This document shows positions 27,228-34,841 of a stretch of 64,000 bases of DNA, in pieces (positions within the stretch are counted from its first letter, which is position 1; the number at the start of each line of letters is the position of its first letter). A program made the translations under genes and the position numbers. The DNA is from Mycobacterium sp. ENV421 (GTDB lineage Bacteria > Actinomycetota > Actinomycetes > Mycobacteriales > Mycobacteriaceae): assembly GCF_002887815.1 (NCBI RefSeq), contig NZ_PDHO01000002.1, positions 371,474 through 435,473 of the forward strand, written 5' to 3'. The notes beneath the pieces were generated by a model, which had not been told where the DNA came from, searched no databases, and worked only from the letters and a program-made list of their open reading frames with translations.

Positions 27228-27301
27228 TCGGGGTGACAGGATTTGAACCTGCGGCCTTCCGCTCCCAAAGCGGATGCGCTACCAAGCTGCGCTACACCCC
27301 G
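27228..27301 (-). tRNA. tRNA-Pro (anticodon TGG)
   Basis: Reading the minus strand, the acceptor arms CGGGGTG and CACCCCG pair fully, the D arm contains AGCTTGGTAGC, the anticodon loop is CTTTGGGA with TGG, and the T arm has GGTTCAAATCC. The discriminator is A and the CCA is not encoded. Confidence 0.95.
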
Positions 27302-27434
27302 GTACTGCATTTCTTGCGCCCGAATCCTACGGCCCGATGCCTGCTCAGCGGCAATCGACCTCCGCGACGCGCTTCCAGGTGGGCCGATTCGGATTTGATC
27401 AGGTCGACCGGTACATTTGGGCTCGCGCAAACAC

Positions 27435-27508
27435 GCGGGCGTAGCTCAATGGTAGAGCCTCAGTCTTCCAAACTGATTACGCGGGTTCGATTCCCGTCGC
27501 CCGCTCCA
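27435..27508 (+). tRNA. tRNA-Gly (anticodon TCC)
   Basis: Acceptor arms GCGGGCG and CGCCCGC pair fully, the anticodon loop is CTTCCAA, the T loop is GTTCGATTC and the CCA end is encoded. It diverges from tRNA-Pro. The synteny break with M. tuberculosis begins immediately after it. Confidence 0.96.
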
Positions 27509-27518
27509 CCGAACCGCC

Positions 27519-28229
27519 CTACCTGGGTCGTTCTTGCTGGTCGACCCACTTTCGCCCCCGCTTGGCGGCTCGGGACAGCGCGCCGATTTCCCCGAGGTAC
27601 GAGGCCACCGCGCCCAGGCCCGGCAGCATGGCCACATACCGGAACGGCGCTCGCGGGTGCGGCCGCTTGGCGAGCTCGTCGCCGACGGCGTCGAGGACTC
27701 CGACCAGCTTCCACACCGCTGAGGCGATGCCCTGCGGGGTGAACGGGATGGCCATCGCCACTCGGTCGGGGTCGTGCACCACGACCGCCAGATCCCGCTC
27801 GCAGAGCACCGAGGCGAGCATCCGGGTCTGCCGCCGGTAGTCGGTGACGCCCAGTTCGCGGGCCACGGCACACAGCACGATGGCCTGGTTGGCGAAGCCG
27901 AGGAGATCCTGGATCGGCAGTCGTCGTCCGATGACTCCCAGCAGGCCGGGCACGGCCACCACGACGGTGTTCAGGGCACCGACGCGCCACACCCACCACG
28001 CGATCCGGTCGTCGGTGTCCAGGTCGTCCCACGCCAGGGTGCCGGGCACATCGGCCGCGTTGAGGACCCGGGAGACGACGTTCGGCGGCTCTTGCCGCTT
28101 GATTCCGAGCGGGTCGGTCCACCACAACACGTCGAGCAGCGGATTGATGACCGCGACGGCCCGGCCCAGTGCGTCTTCGACGTCGGAGTCGGCGAGCTTC
28201 ACGTCGGGGGTCGGAAGCAGTTTCACCGT
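27519..28229 (-). CDS. Conserved hypothetical protein, partly membrane-associated
   Basis: I do not recognise the family. The 236 residues contain a hydrophobic VGALNTVVVAVPGLLGVIG stretch and further moderately hydrophobic helices, with conserved-looking Trp clusters (LLDVLWWTDPLG, RIAWWVWRVG). The C-terminus is basic. A TTG ten codons upstream would lengthen it, but CATGAT ends 6 nt before the GTG chosen here, and a palindrome overlaps the upstream part, which suggests a leaderless start at this GTG. It begins 11 nt from the tRNA-Gly end on the opposite strand. Confidence 0.65.
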   Translation of the reverse strand, partial: TVKLLPTPDVKLADSDVEDALGRAVAVINPLLDVLWWTDPLGIKRQEPPNVVSRVLNAADVPGTLAWDDLDTDDRIAWWVWRVGALNTVVVAVPGLLGVIGRRLPIQDLLGFANQAIVLCAVARELGVTDYRRQTRMLASVLCERDLAVVVHDPDRVAMAIPFTPQGIASAVWKLVGVLDAVGDELAKRPHPRAPFRYVAMLPGLGAVASYLGEIGALSRAAKRGRKWVDQQERPR

Positions 28230-28239
28230 CCCATCATGT

Positions 28240-28264
28240 CCAATTCGGGCAGTGCCCAAACTGG
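28240..28264. promoter_or_regulatory. 25-bp imperfect palindrome, possible operator
   Basis: The core GGGCAGTGCCC is a perfect palindrome around one base. Extended to CCA...TGG it matches in 10 of 12 pairs. It lies 11 nt before the GTG of the leftward gene and about 100 nt before the rightward exported-protein gene, where a repressor could control either. Confidence 0.35.
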
Positions 28265-28362
28265 ACTGACGGATGCGCAGATACTGTTCGGGAAATCAAC
28301 TCCGGGTGGATGCGCCGGTGTCATGATCGATTCGCCGTAGGGGCCGACGACCAAAGGTGATG

Positions 28363-29040
28363 ATGAGCCCAGAACTCCAGAGCAGGGTTGTTCGTCCGTA
28401 TGCCGCGGCGGCCGCCGCCGGAATCCTTGCTCTCGGTCTGGTGACAGCGCCGCCGAGTGTCACGCCACCTCGCAATGAAGTTCACGCGGTCGCATTGGCG
28501 TCCGTCGATGTGATCGACCTCAGCGCCGTCGTCGAGACGGCGGCGCCCCGGCCGGCATCGGCGAGCCAGACCGCCAACGACAGCACCGCGCCACCGGACT
28601 TCCTCGCGTTCGCGGCGTCGATCCTGGAGTACCTCAACAGTCTCGGTCTGGGCGCCGGCCCCGGTCTCGCGGCCATCGGGCTCAGCGGCCTCGTCGTGGC
28701 CTTCGCCGCGACCGCCTACGCCTGGAATGGCTTCGCCAACCTCGTCAATCCGGTGCTGCGGGTCTTCCACGTTCCGAGAGTGCCGAAGTTCCCGGTGTGT
28801 TTCGCCGGGCAGACATGCAGCGGCTCATCGCCGGCGCAGGCGCGGATCAAGCCGGCCAACCGTGTCGCGACACCCACCCGGGCCACCGGCAGCACCGGCC
28901 GCTCCACAGCGTCGAGCGGCCGTACGGCTCCTTCCCGTGCGGCCGCGAAAGTTCGCGGCGCCAAGAAGCCGACCACGTCTGCGACGGCGAAAGCCGGCAG
29001 GGCCGGCAGCAAGCGGGCCACGAGCGCCGCAGCGGGCTGA
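28363..29040 (+). CDS. Exported protein of unknown function with basic tail
   Basis: A 225-residue protein with a signal peptide (YAAAAAAGILALGLVTAPP), a hydrophobic region at about 95-120 (LAAIGLSGLVVAFAATAYAW), a CFAGQTC pair of Cys near residue 147, and a 70-residue Arg/Lys/Thr/Ala-rich tail. AAAGG lies 5 nt before this ATG; two further starts lie just upstream. It shares the layout of the 18.35 kb protein (signal, hydrophobic middle, basic low-complexity end). Function unknown; probably cell-envelope. Confidence 0.68.
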   Translation: MSPELQSRVVRPYAAAAAAGILALGLVTAPPSVTPPRNEVHAVALASVDVIDLSAVVETAAPRPASASQTANDSTAPPDFLAFAASILEYLNSLGLGAGPGLAAIGLSGLVVAFAATAYAWNGFANLVNPVLRVFHVPRVPKFPVCFAGQTCSGSSPAQARIKPANRVATPTRATGSTGRSTASSGRTAPSRAAAKVRGAKKPTTSATAKAGRAGSKRATSAAAG

Positions 29041-29045
29041 GTTGG

Positions 29046-29567
29046 TCAACCCGCCGGCGGCGGAGCGATGGGCGTCAGCGCTATCGGCAGCCGATGCGTG
29101 CCGGGACCCTCACCCGGGCAGCCGGCTCCGCCGACGATCAGGGTGCGCTCGCCGGCGAAGCTGCCGTCGGGTTTCGGAACCCAATAGTCGGAGCGTTGCG
29201 CCATCACGACGCTTGTGGGGTCGTTGCGGTCGCAGAAGTACGGGTACTCACCGCTGGTCTCCCAGCGCTGACCATTCCATCGGTAGTCGTATGACATTGG
29301 CGCGCCCGGATTACGGGCATGATCGTCGGTGTTGTCGAGGGTCGCGACGCAGCCGCCGGCATCGCAGTGGGTGGCGAACGGGACCGGGAAGGTGATCGGG
29401 TTCATGGGTGTGGGCACCCCGTTGAACGTCTGCTTCGAGAAGTCGATCAACAGGTTGTAGTACCCGTACAAGGGTGGCGGTTCAGCGCGATCCGCGTGCG
29501 CGGCGGCCGGAGCCATCGACAGTGCGGCCACTGTCGCCGCCGCGAGGCCCAATTTCGACATGGTCAT
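29046..29567 (-). CDS. Secreted conserved mycobacterial protein
   Basis: A 173-residue protein with a clear signal peptide (KLGLAAATVAALSMAPAAAHA, cleavage after AHA near residue 25). The mature part has four Cys (CDAGGC, FCDRND, GAGCPG) that could form two disulfides, and aromatic motifs such as YGYYNLLIDFSKQTF. GGAG precedes the ATG. I recognise it only as the type of small secreted protein common in mycobacteria. It ends 6 nt from the convergent exported-protein gene. Confidence 0.72.
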   Translation of the reverse strand: MTMSKLGLAAATVAALSMAPAAAHADRAEPPPLYGYYNLLIDFSKQTFNGVPTPMNPITFPVPFATHCDAGGCVATLDNTDDHARNPGAPMSYDYRWNGQRWETSGEYPYFCDRNDPTSVVMAQRSDYWVPKPDGSFAGERTLIVGGAGCPGEGPGTHRLPIALTPIAPPPAG

Positions 29568-29662
29568 TTCTGCTCCAGGTTCGCCGACACACCGGTGGTG
29601 TCGATGACCCGCCGAGCGTAAGCATCCATCTCGCCCCGCAATGCGGGTTCCGCGCGACCGGC

Positions 29663-30976
29663 CTACGGGGCGCCGGCGCCCGCGTTGCCGTTGTGGCTGC
29701 CGGGCGTGCTCCCGACGCCGACGCCACCTAATCCGGCCGGACCACGGCCACCGCCGGGTCCACTGCGGCCGGTGCTGCCACCGTCGCCGCCGATGCCGGT
29801 CCCCGGGATCGACTGAGCGTTGCCGCCCTGGCCGCCCGCGCCGCCGGTCTGGCGGATCCCATGGCTGTCGCCGCCGTTGCCACCGTGGCCACCAGTGGCC
29901 GTGCTGGTGACGACATTGCTGCCGGCCGCACCGCCGGTTCCGCCATCACCGCCGCGGCCGGTGATCCGTCCGCCTTCTCCCCCGGTCCCGCCGTCGCCGC
30001 CGAACGCATTGCCCTTACTGGAGCCGCTTCCGCCGGCGCCGCCCGCACCGCCGCCTCCGACCGTTCCCGCGCGGCCGCCATTGCCGCCCGCTCCCCCTCG
30101 GGCCGTGCCGGTTCCGGCATTTCCCGTGCCGCCTTGGCCGCCGTCACCACCGCGACCGAACACCCCGGCGTTGCCGCCCTGTCCTCCGAGACCACCGTTG
30201 CCTGCACCGGTATCGAGGTTTTGACCGGTGCCGCCGTTGCCACCCTTACCGCCGTTGCCGATCAGCAGCCCGCCGTTACCGCCCTTGCCGCCTTGACGAC
30301 CGACGGATGCGGTTCCCTGCGTGCCGGTGAAGTCGCCGCCTCGGCCGCCGTCGCCCCCATTGCCGAACAACCCAGCGCTGCCGCCGTTGCCTGCCCGGCC
30401 ATTCTGGACCGACTGCAGCCCGTCACCACCGCGCCCGCCGTTGCCGAACAGCATGCCGCCGCGCCCACCGTCCTGGCCGGTCGCACCGTCGAACCCGTTG
30501 CCTATCAACAACCCTGCGTCGGGATGCGCAGCAGTTCCGTTACTGATGTAGACGGCGACGAACGCGCGGATCTGGCCGGCGATGGCCTCCGGGGTCGGCA
30601 GCGCCGGCACCGCGGCGGCCTGACGGTGTCCACCGGGGTGCACACTGCTCACGCGGGGATGGAAGGGGACCACCAGGCTCGGCGCCGAGCTGACCGTCCG
30701 GACCCGCCTAGGCGTGCTGGGCGGTGCCGACTCGGTGCGAGATTCGACCACCTCGGCAATCGATCTCTCTGTGCCTGAAGCTGTTTCACCAGTGGCCGCG
30801 ATCAGCCGGTTGGGTGCGGGCGGCGCGGACTGGTGATCCAGCGATGCGGCCAGAGCAATCGGCCGGGTGTGCAACACAGGCGCTGCGGCGGGCGGATCAC
30901 CGGGGAAATGCATTGCGGCCGTGGCGAGTACATTCATCGCCGCTACTGTGATCATCCTGGTTGCGGCATGCGCCAT
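29663..30976 (-). CDS. PGRS-type Gly-rich repeat protein without PE domain
   Basis: A 437-residue protein. Residues 1-30 could be a signal sequence (ATRMITVAAMNVLATAAMHF). About 30-140 is a Pro/Ala/Ser-rich linker, then QIRAFVAVYISNGTAAHPDAG leads into about 280 residues of GGxGG repeats, including LLIGNGGKGGNGG and VFGRGGDGGQGG. This is the repeat of mycobacterial PE_PGRS proteins, but the PE domain is missing and a signal-like start replaces it. An upstream in-frame start adds 16 polar residues. It is likely surface-exposed or secreted; function unknown. Confidence 0.78.
   Translation of the reverse strand: MAHAATRMITVAAMNVLATAAMHFPGDPPAAAPVLHTRPIALAASLDHQSAPPAPNRLIAATGETASGTERSIAEVVESRTESAPPSTPRRVRTVSSAPSLVVPFHPRVSSVHPGGHRQAAAVPALPTPEAIAGQIRAFVAVYISNGTAAHPDAGLLIGNGFDGATGQDGGRGGMLFGNGGRGGDGLQSVQNGRAGNGGSAGLFGNGGDGGRGGDFTGTQGTASVGRQGGKGGNGGLLIGNGGKGGNGGTGQNLDTGAGNGGLGGQGGNAGVFGRGGDGGQGGTGNAGTGTARGGAGGNGGRAGTVGGGGAGGAGGSGSSKGNAFGGDGGTGGEGGRITGRGGDGGTGGAAGSNVVTSTATGGHGGNGGDSHGIRQTGGAGGQGGNAQSIPGTGIGGDGGSTGRSGPGGGRGPAGLGGVGVGSTPGSHNGNAGAGAP
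29690..30515. repeat. GC-rich PGRS coding repeats
   Basis: A tandem array of degenerate 9-18 bp units with CCGCCGTTGCC, CCGCCCTG and related cores on the plus strand, which encode the Gly-Gly-x repeats of the overlapping gene. Such arrays are prone to slippage and assembly error. Confidence 0.75.
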
Positions 30977-31081
30977 CGCCCCGACCCTTCCGTGGGATTC
31001 GTCTTCGTTGACTCCTCGGTTCACGAGAGGGACGGTAGAGATGGTTCACAGCGATTTAGTGATCTGCGTCACATCGCGATG

Positions 31082-31438
31082 TCAACCGCCGGCTCCGTTG
31101 TCGAGACCGAGATGGGTGGCGAAATACCAAGGGATACCGACCCGTTGAGCGACGGCGGTGCCAACAAGTACGACCAGACCGACGACCAACGCGGTGGCGC
31201 GAACCTTCGACTTCATCGGCGCAAGTGCCAGCAACAGGAAGATCGGAACGAAACCCCACTGCGCCCACATCAGCACCCGCTTGGGCGTCCCGGCCGCTCG
31301 GTCATAGTCGGTGAGATGCGAGTCCGGGAAGCCGGCGAAGTACAGATCATTGGCCGCCAAGACAGCCAACAGAACTGCGGCAACCGCGCTGACCGCGCAC
31401 ACCACCCGCACGGCGATTCTCCGCCCCCGACCCGGCAT
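31082..31438 (-). CDS. Small three-helix membrane protein
   Basis: A 118-residue protein with three predicted membrane segments: IAVRVVCAVSAVAAVLLAVL, VLMWAQWGFVPIFLLLALAP and TALVVGLVVLVGTAVA. No known domain is recognised. Its ATG overlaps the stop of the upstream hydrolase-like gene (TGATG), so the two are translationally coupled and may work together at the membrane. Confidence 0.68.
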   Translation of the reverse strand: MPGRGRRIAVRVVCAVSAVAAVLLAVLAANDLYFAGFPDSHLTDYDRAAGTPKRVLMWAQWGFVPIFLLLALAPMKSKVRATALVVGLVVLVGTAVAQRVGIPWYFATHLGLDNGAGG

Positions 31439-32808
31439 CACATGCTGCGCTGCCATGACCGGTACACCACCCGGCCGACCGTCGCCGGATCGGGCTCGGG
31501 TGCACTGACCGACACATCCAGTCCCGAATGGTCTTCGAGGGCAAGCATTTTCCGAAGCTCGGATGCCACGTCACCGTCAGCATCCTTCTCGGGATACTTG
31601 AAATAGCGGGTGTGCGCGAGCCCGGGGGTCAAGCGTTCGGGGAGACTGCCGCTGACCGCGATATCGCGGACGCCTGTTCCGAACAACGGCGCCAGCGCCC
31701 CGCCGAACCAGTCGCCGCGAATAGCGCCCCGCCGCACCGGGAACCAGATGTTGCTCCAGCGAGTCACCGCGAATGGCGACAGCCCACCCACCGTCGTCGA
31801 ATCCGCGGACTCCTCGTCCAGCGGTGGACAACTACACACCACACCCCGACGGATCAGTGAGCTGAACAGTGCGTGCCGCCTGTCGACGCGACCGCAGCCG
31901 CCGAGAATCGGCGGCCGGGCCACGAACAGGTCGGCCAACGCCATTGGCGTTCCCATGGTCACGAAATCGGTTATCCGCCATGGGTTTCCCAGTCGTCGGA
32001 GGTCCTGCCACCGGGAGAACTGCTGGTGCTGAAACTCCTCGGTCGAGTCGCCAACCTCCGTCGACCAGCTCGGTGCCGGGCCTGGCGCGGCCCGCAGCTC
32101 GTGCAACTCGGCCCACAACTCGGTGAGGGCGTCATAGGCGATGTAGCCACCGATGCCGTGCCCGACCACGACCACTCGCGCATAACGCCCTTGATGCAGC
32201 GTGTACAACAGGTCAACGAGCCCGCCGCGGATCGCGCGCCTCGCGGCGTGAGATTCCGGTGCGATGTCGAAGTAGCGGGCGACGTTGACGAAGCCCGTGG
32301 TCAAGAAGCTGCGGGTCAATGCTCGCGGGAGAAGCCGGAACACGGCCAGCGCGACGGTCAAGACCACGACGCTGGTGGCGACGCCGATGATCCAGCCGGC
32401 TACCCCGGTGTGCAGGAAATAGCCTCCTACGACGAACAGCGCCACGATGACGGCCAATGGGATGAGCACCGTCAGCGCGACCACGCGCCAGATGCCGAAT
32501 AACTGGTCCGGTACGTGGCGGGGACGCCGTAGCAACACCCGCGCCAGAGCGGGGATGAAGCCGGCATACCGACCGCTCATCATCAGAAACGACCAGTCGT
32601 ACTCATAGAGATCGACGCCCGACGGCGCGGCGTAGCGGCGCGCCTCGTAGGAGTCGGTGATCTCGATCGGCTGCGGGGCGTACTCCCAGCGGCCACCGTG
32701 CGGCGTCAACGCCGTCTTGGCGAAATCGTCGAGGACGTCCATAGGTCGGCGTTCGAGCAAACCGTGCACGAACACCACAGCGGTTCGTACGGACTCGTCG
32801 GTGCTCAT
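31438..32808 (-). CDS. Membrane-anchored alpha/beta-hydrolase-like protein, nucleophile Ser replaced
   Basis: A 456-residue protein. The N-terminus VVFVHGLLERRP is the HG oxyanion strand of lipases. Two membrane segments follow at about 110-165 (VVALTVLIPLAVIVALFVVGG and IIGVATSVVVLTVALAVF). The elbow near residue 222 reads VVVVGHGIGGYIAYDAL, where GHSxGG is expected: the catalytic Ser is Gly (codon GGC). The rest continues to about residue 430 without obvious domains. GGGAGG precedes the ATG. It is probably a pseudoenzyme or uses another residue. It is coupled to the small membrane protein downstream. Confidence 0.78.
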   Translation of the reverse strand: MSTDESVRTAVVFVHGLLERRPMDVLDDFAKTALTPHGGRWEYAPQPIEITDSYEARRYAAPSGVDLYEYDWSFLMMSGRYAGFIPALARVLLRRPRHVPDQLFGIWRVVALTVLIPLAVIVALFVVGGYFLHTGVAGWIIGVATSVVVLTVALAVFRLLPRALTRSFLTTGFVNVARYFDIAPESHAARRAIRGGLVDLLYTLHQGRYARVVVVGHGIGGYIAYDALTELWAELHELRAAPGPAPSWSTEVGDSTEEFQHQQFSRWQDLRRLGNPWRITDFVTMGTPMALADLFVARPPILGGCGRVDRRHALFSSLIRRGVVCSCPPLDEESADSTTVGGLSPFAVTRWSNIWFPVRRGAIRGDWFGGALAPLFGTGVRDIAVSGSLPERLTPGLAHTRYFKYPEKDADGDVASELRKMLALEDHSGLDVSVSAPEPDPATVGRVVYRSWQRSM

Positions 32809-32892
32809 TGTCCTCCCGGGGACCGTGCGGCGGGCAGGTCAATACTTTGCCAAATGCCCACAGGATGTATATCGCGAAGCGCACCATAAGCC

Positions 32893-34296
32893 ATGGCCGC
32901 TGTGGATTTCTGCGTGGTCGGGGCCGGCTTCGCCGGGCTGACTGCCGCCTTGCGACTCCGACAGGCAGGCCGATCGGTGGCGCTGCTGGAAGCCCGCGAT
33001 CGGATCGGCGGACGCACCTTTACCGTTGAGGGCCCCGAGGGTGTCTGGATCGACCGGGGCGGCGCGTGGATCGGACCGGGCCAAGATGCCATCTACGGCT
33101 TGCTGAAGGAATTCGGCGTCGGCAGCTACAAGCAGTACACCGACGGTGAAGCCATGATGGTCGTCGACGGCAAGCACTATCGCTACGAGGGCACCATCCC
33201 GTTGACGATGAGTCCCTGGGCGGCGCTCAACATGGGTGCGGTCTTCCTCGATCTGACCCGACTGTGCAAGACGATCCCCCTCGAGGCGCCGTGGGAAGCC
33301 AAGAACGCCGACAAGCTCGACCGCATCACGTACGCCTCCTGGCTCAATGACCGCACACTGTCCAAGCCCGCACACACCTTGCTGGAAGCGGCCATCGCCG
33401 GCTTGTACACATCAGCGGCGTCCGAGACGTCGATGTTGTTCGTACTGCGTCAGCTGGCCTCCGGCGGCGGGCCGTCCTTCGTGCTCGGCATCAAGGACGG
33501 GTCGCAGGATTCCCGCATCGTCGGCGGCATGGGCGCGGTGTCCGGCAAGATGGCCGTCGCGCTCGGAGACTCACTGCATCTGAATCAGCCTGTGCGGCGG
33601 ATCATTCAGGACGACCAGGGTGTCACCGTCGAGAGCGACGGCATGACCGTGCGTGCACAACGGGTGATCGTGGCGGTACCGATGGCGATCGCCAGCCACA
33701 TCCTCTACGAGCCGATGCTTCCGGTGGACCGCGCCTTCCTGCACCAGCGGGTACCGAGTGGTGCTGTGGTGAAGATCAACATCGTGTACGACGAGCCGTT
33801 CTGGCGACAAGATGGGTTGACGGGCCAGTCATTCGCACCCGGAACGCTCGCGACGCTGACCATCGACGCATCCACCGACGCACCCCGACCCGGGGTGATG
33901 TGTGTGATCACCGAGGGACCCGAAGGCCGCCGGTATTCGAAGATGGATCCCGACGCGCGCAAGAAGCAAGTGCTGGCCCATCTGGTGGAGCGCTTCGGCC
34001 ACCGGGCCGCTACCCCGGTGGCCTACCTCGATCAGGACTGGAGCGTCGAAAGATATTCGGGCGGAGGCATGCTCAGCCACTGCCCCCCAGGTGTGCTCAC
34101 CGAGTTCGGGCCGGCGATCACCGAACCCTGCGGCCGAATCCACTGGGCGGGCACCGAGACGTCGGGGGTTATGCACGGCTGGGTGGACGGTGCGGTCCGC
34201 TCCGGAGAACGCGCGGCCAGGGAAGTGCTGGCAACGCAGGCCGACGAGGCTGCGCATGCGCCTAGCGCGTCCACGCCTCATCGGGCCGAAACTTAG
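32893..34296 (+). CDS. Flavin monoamine oxidase-like protein
   Basis: A 467-residue FAD oxidoreductase of the MAO/amine oxidase family. The N-terminal VVGAGFAGLTAALRLRQAG binds ADP, followed by EARDRIGGRTFT. VVKINIVYDEPFW near residue 300 carries the conserved active-site Lys. The C-terminal IHWAGTETSGVMHGWVDGAVRSGERAA binds flavin. The covalent-flavin Cys of mammalian MAO is absent (YSGGGM instead of YSGGCY), so FAD is non-covalent. It would oxidise a primary amine to an aldehyde with peroxide release. Substrate unknown. It diverges from the hydrolase-like gene. Confidence 0.88.
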   Translation: MAAVDFCVVGAGFAGLTAALRLRQAGRSVALLEARDRIGGRTFTVEGPEGVWIDRGGAWIGPGQDAIYGLLKEFGVGSYKQYTDGEAMMVVDGKHYRYEGTIPLTMSPWAALNMGAVFLDLTRLCKTIPLEAPWEAKNADKLDRITYASWLNDRTLSKPAHTLLEAAIAGLYTSAASETSMLFVLRQLASGGGPSFVLGIKDGSQDSRIVGGMGAVSGKMAVALGDSLHLNQPVRRIIQDDQGVTVESDGMTVRAQRVIVAVPMAIASHILYEPMLPVDRAFLHQRVPSGAVVKINIVYDEPFWRQDGLTGQSFAPGTLATLTIDASTDAPRPGVMCVITEGPEGRRYSKMDPDARKKQVLAHLVERFGHRAATPVAYLDQDWSVERYSGGGMLSHCPPGVLTEFGPAITEPCGRIHWAGTETSGVMHGWVDGAVRSGERAAREVLATQADEAAHAPSASTPHRAET

Positions 34297-34327
34297 TGCA
34301 TTGGCGGGTAGTTCACGCGCCCCGACC

Positions 34328-34582
34328 TCAAGGCTGGAAGCCATTCCACTTCGGGTTGTAACCAAGCGGTTGCCACTTGGGATTGGAATGGCCCCCAGAG
34401 GCGGGCAGCGCGTGCGGAGCCGCGTAAATCTGGGCATTGTCCGGCGCCTGACAATCGGTCGATCCGCCGGTTGTGACGCAGGTCGAGTTACTCTCAGCAG
34501 CAGCTGAGACCGGAGCCCAGATGACCGCGGAAACCGCGATCGCGACCAGTGCACCTGCCAGTTGCTTCACCCTCTTAGCCAT
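34328..34582 (-). CDS. Small secreted two-Cys protein
   Basis: An 84-residue protein. Residues 1-28 are a signal peptide (LAGALVAIAVSAVIWAPVSA, cleavage near AAAE). The mature part of about 55 residues contains one Cys pair (STCVTTGGSTDCQAP), His residues, and an aromatic/Pro C-terminus with two NPKW repeats (NPKWQPLGYNPKWNGF). GAGGGT precedes the ATG, and a CsoR-type palindrome lies 32 nt upstream. No family is recognised. A metal- or sulfur-stress role in the envelope is inferred from the operator. Confidence 0.75.
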   Translation of the reverse strand: MAKRVKQLAGALVAIAVSAVIWAPVSAAAESNSTCVTTGGSTDCQAPDNAQIYAAPHALPASGGHSNPKWQPLGYNPKWNGFQP

Positions 34583-34614
34583 CCTGACCCTCCTTCTTTC
34601 CCGATGATTTGATC

Positions 34615-34630
34615 ATACCCCATGGGGTAT
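34615..34630. promoter_or_regulatory. CsoR/CstR/RicR-type operator 4
   Basis: ATACCCCATGGGGTAT is a perfect 16-bp palindrome of the TACCC-n4-GGGTA form, 32 nt upstream of the small secreted-protein start. It belongs to the same motif family as the three sites at the sulfide operon. The flanking 34631-34840 stretch holds nothing else that I can recognise. Confidence 0.75.
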
Positions 34631-34841
34631 AGGAGGCATTCCGCTTGGGCCGAGGCGCCATCACCACCAATGCCCAGAACAGGCCGCCGCGCCCGCTGTT
34701 GCCGCCGATCTGACCGTCCCTCTGATGGGACTTCTCGGGTCGCCCGCTGCCGTGTCACAAGCCGGTCTACTCAGCCTGGTGCGTACGGCCGGGGGAACGC
34801 GGAGATCGTCTACATGTCAGCGCGGCCGGCTACCACTTCGA

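Noticed and set aside
29690..30515. CRISPR array
   Set aside because: The repeats are degenerate, contiguous and in coding frame for Gly-rich repeats, with no constant repeat/unique spacer pattern.
34631..34840. Open frames in the gap between the secreted protein and the phosphatase
   Set aside because: No ribosome sites or protein-like composition; the region is probably promoter and spacer only.
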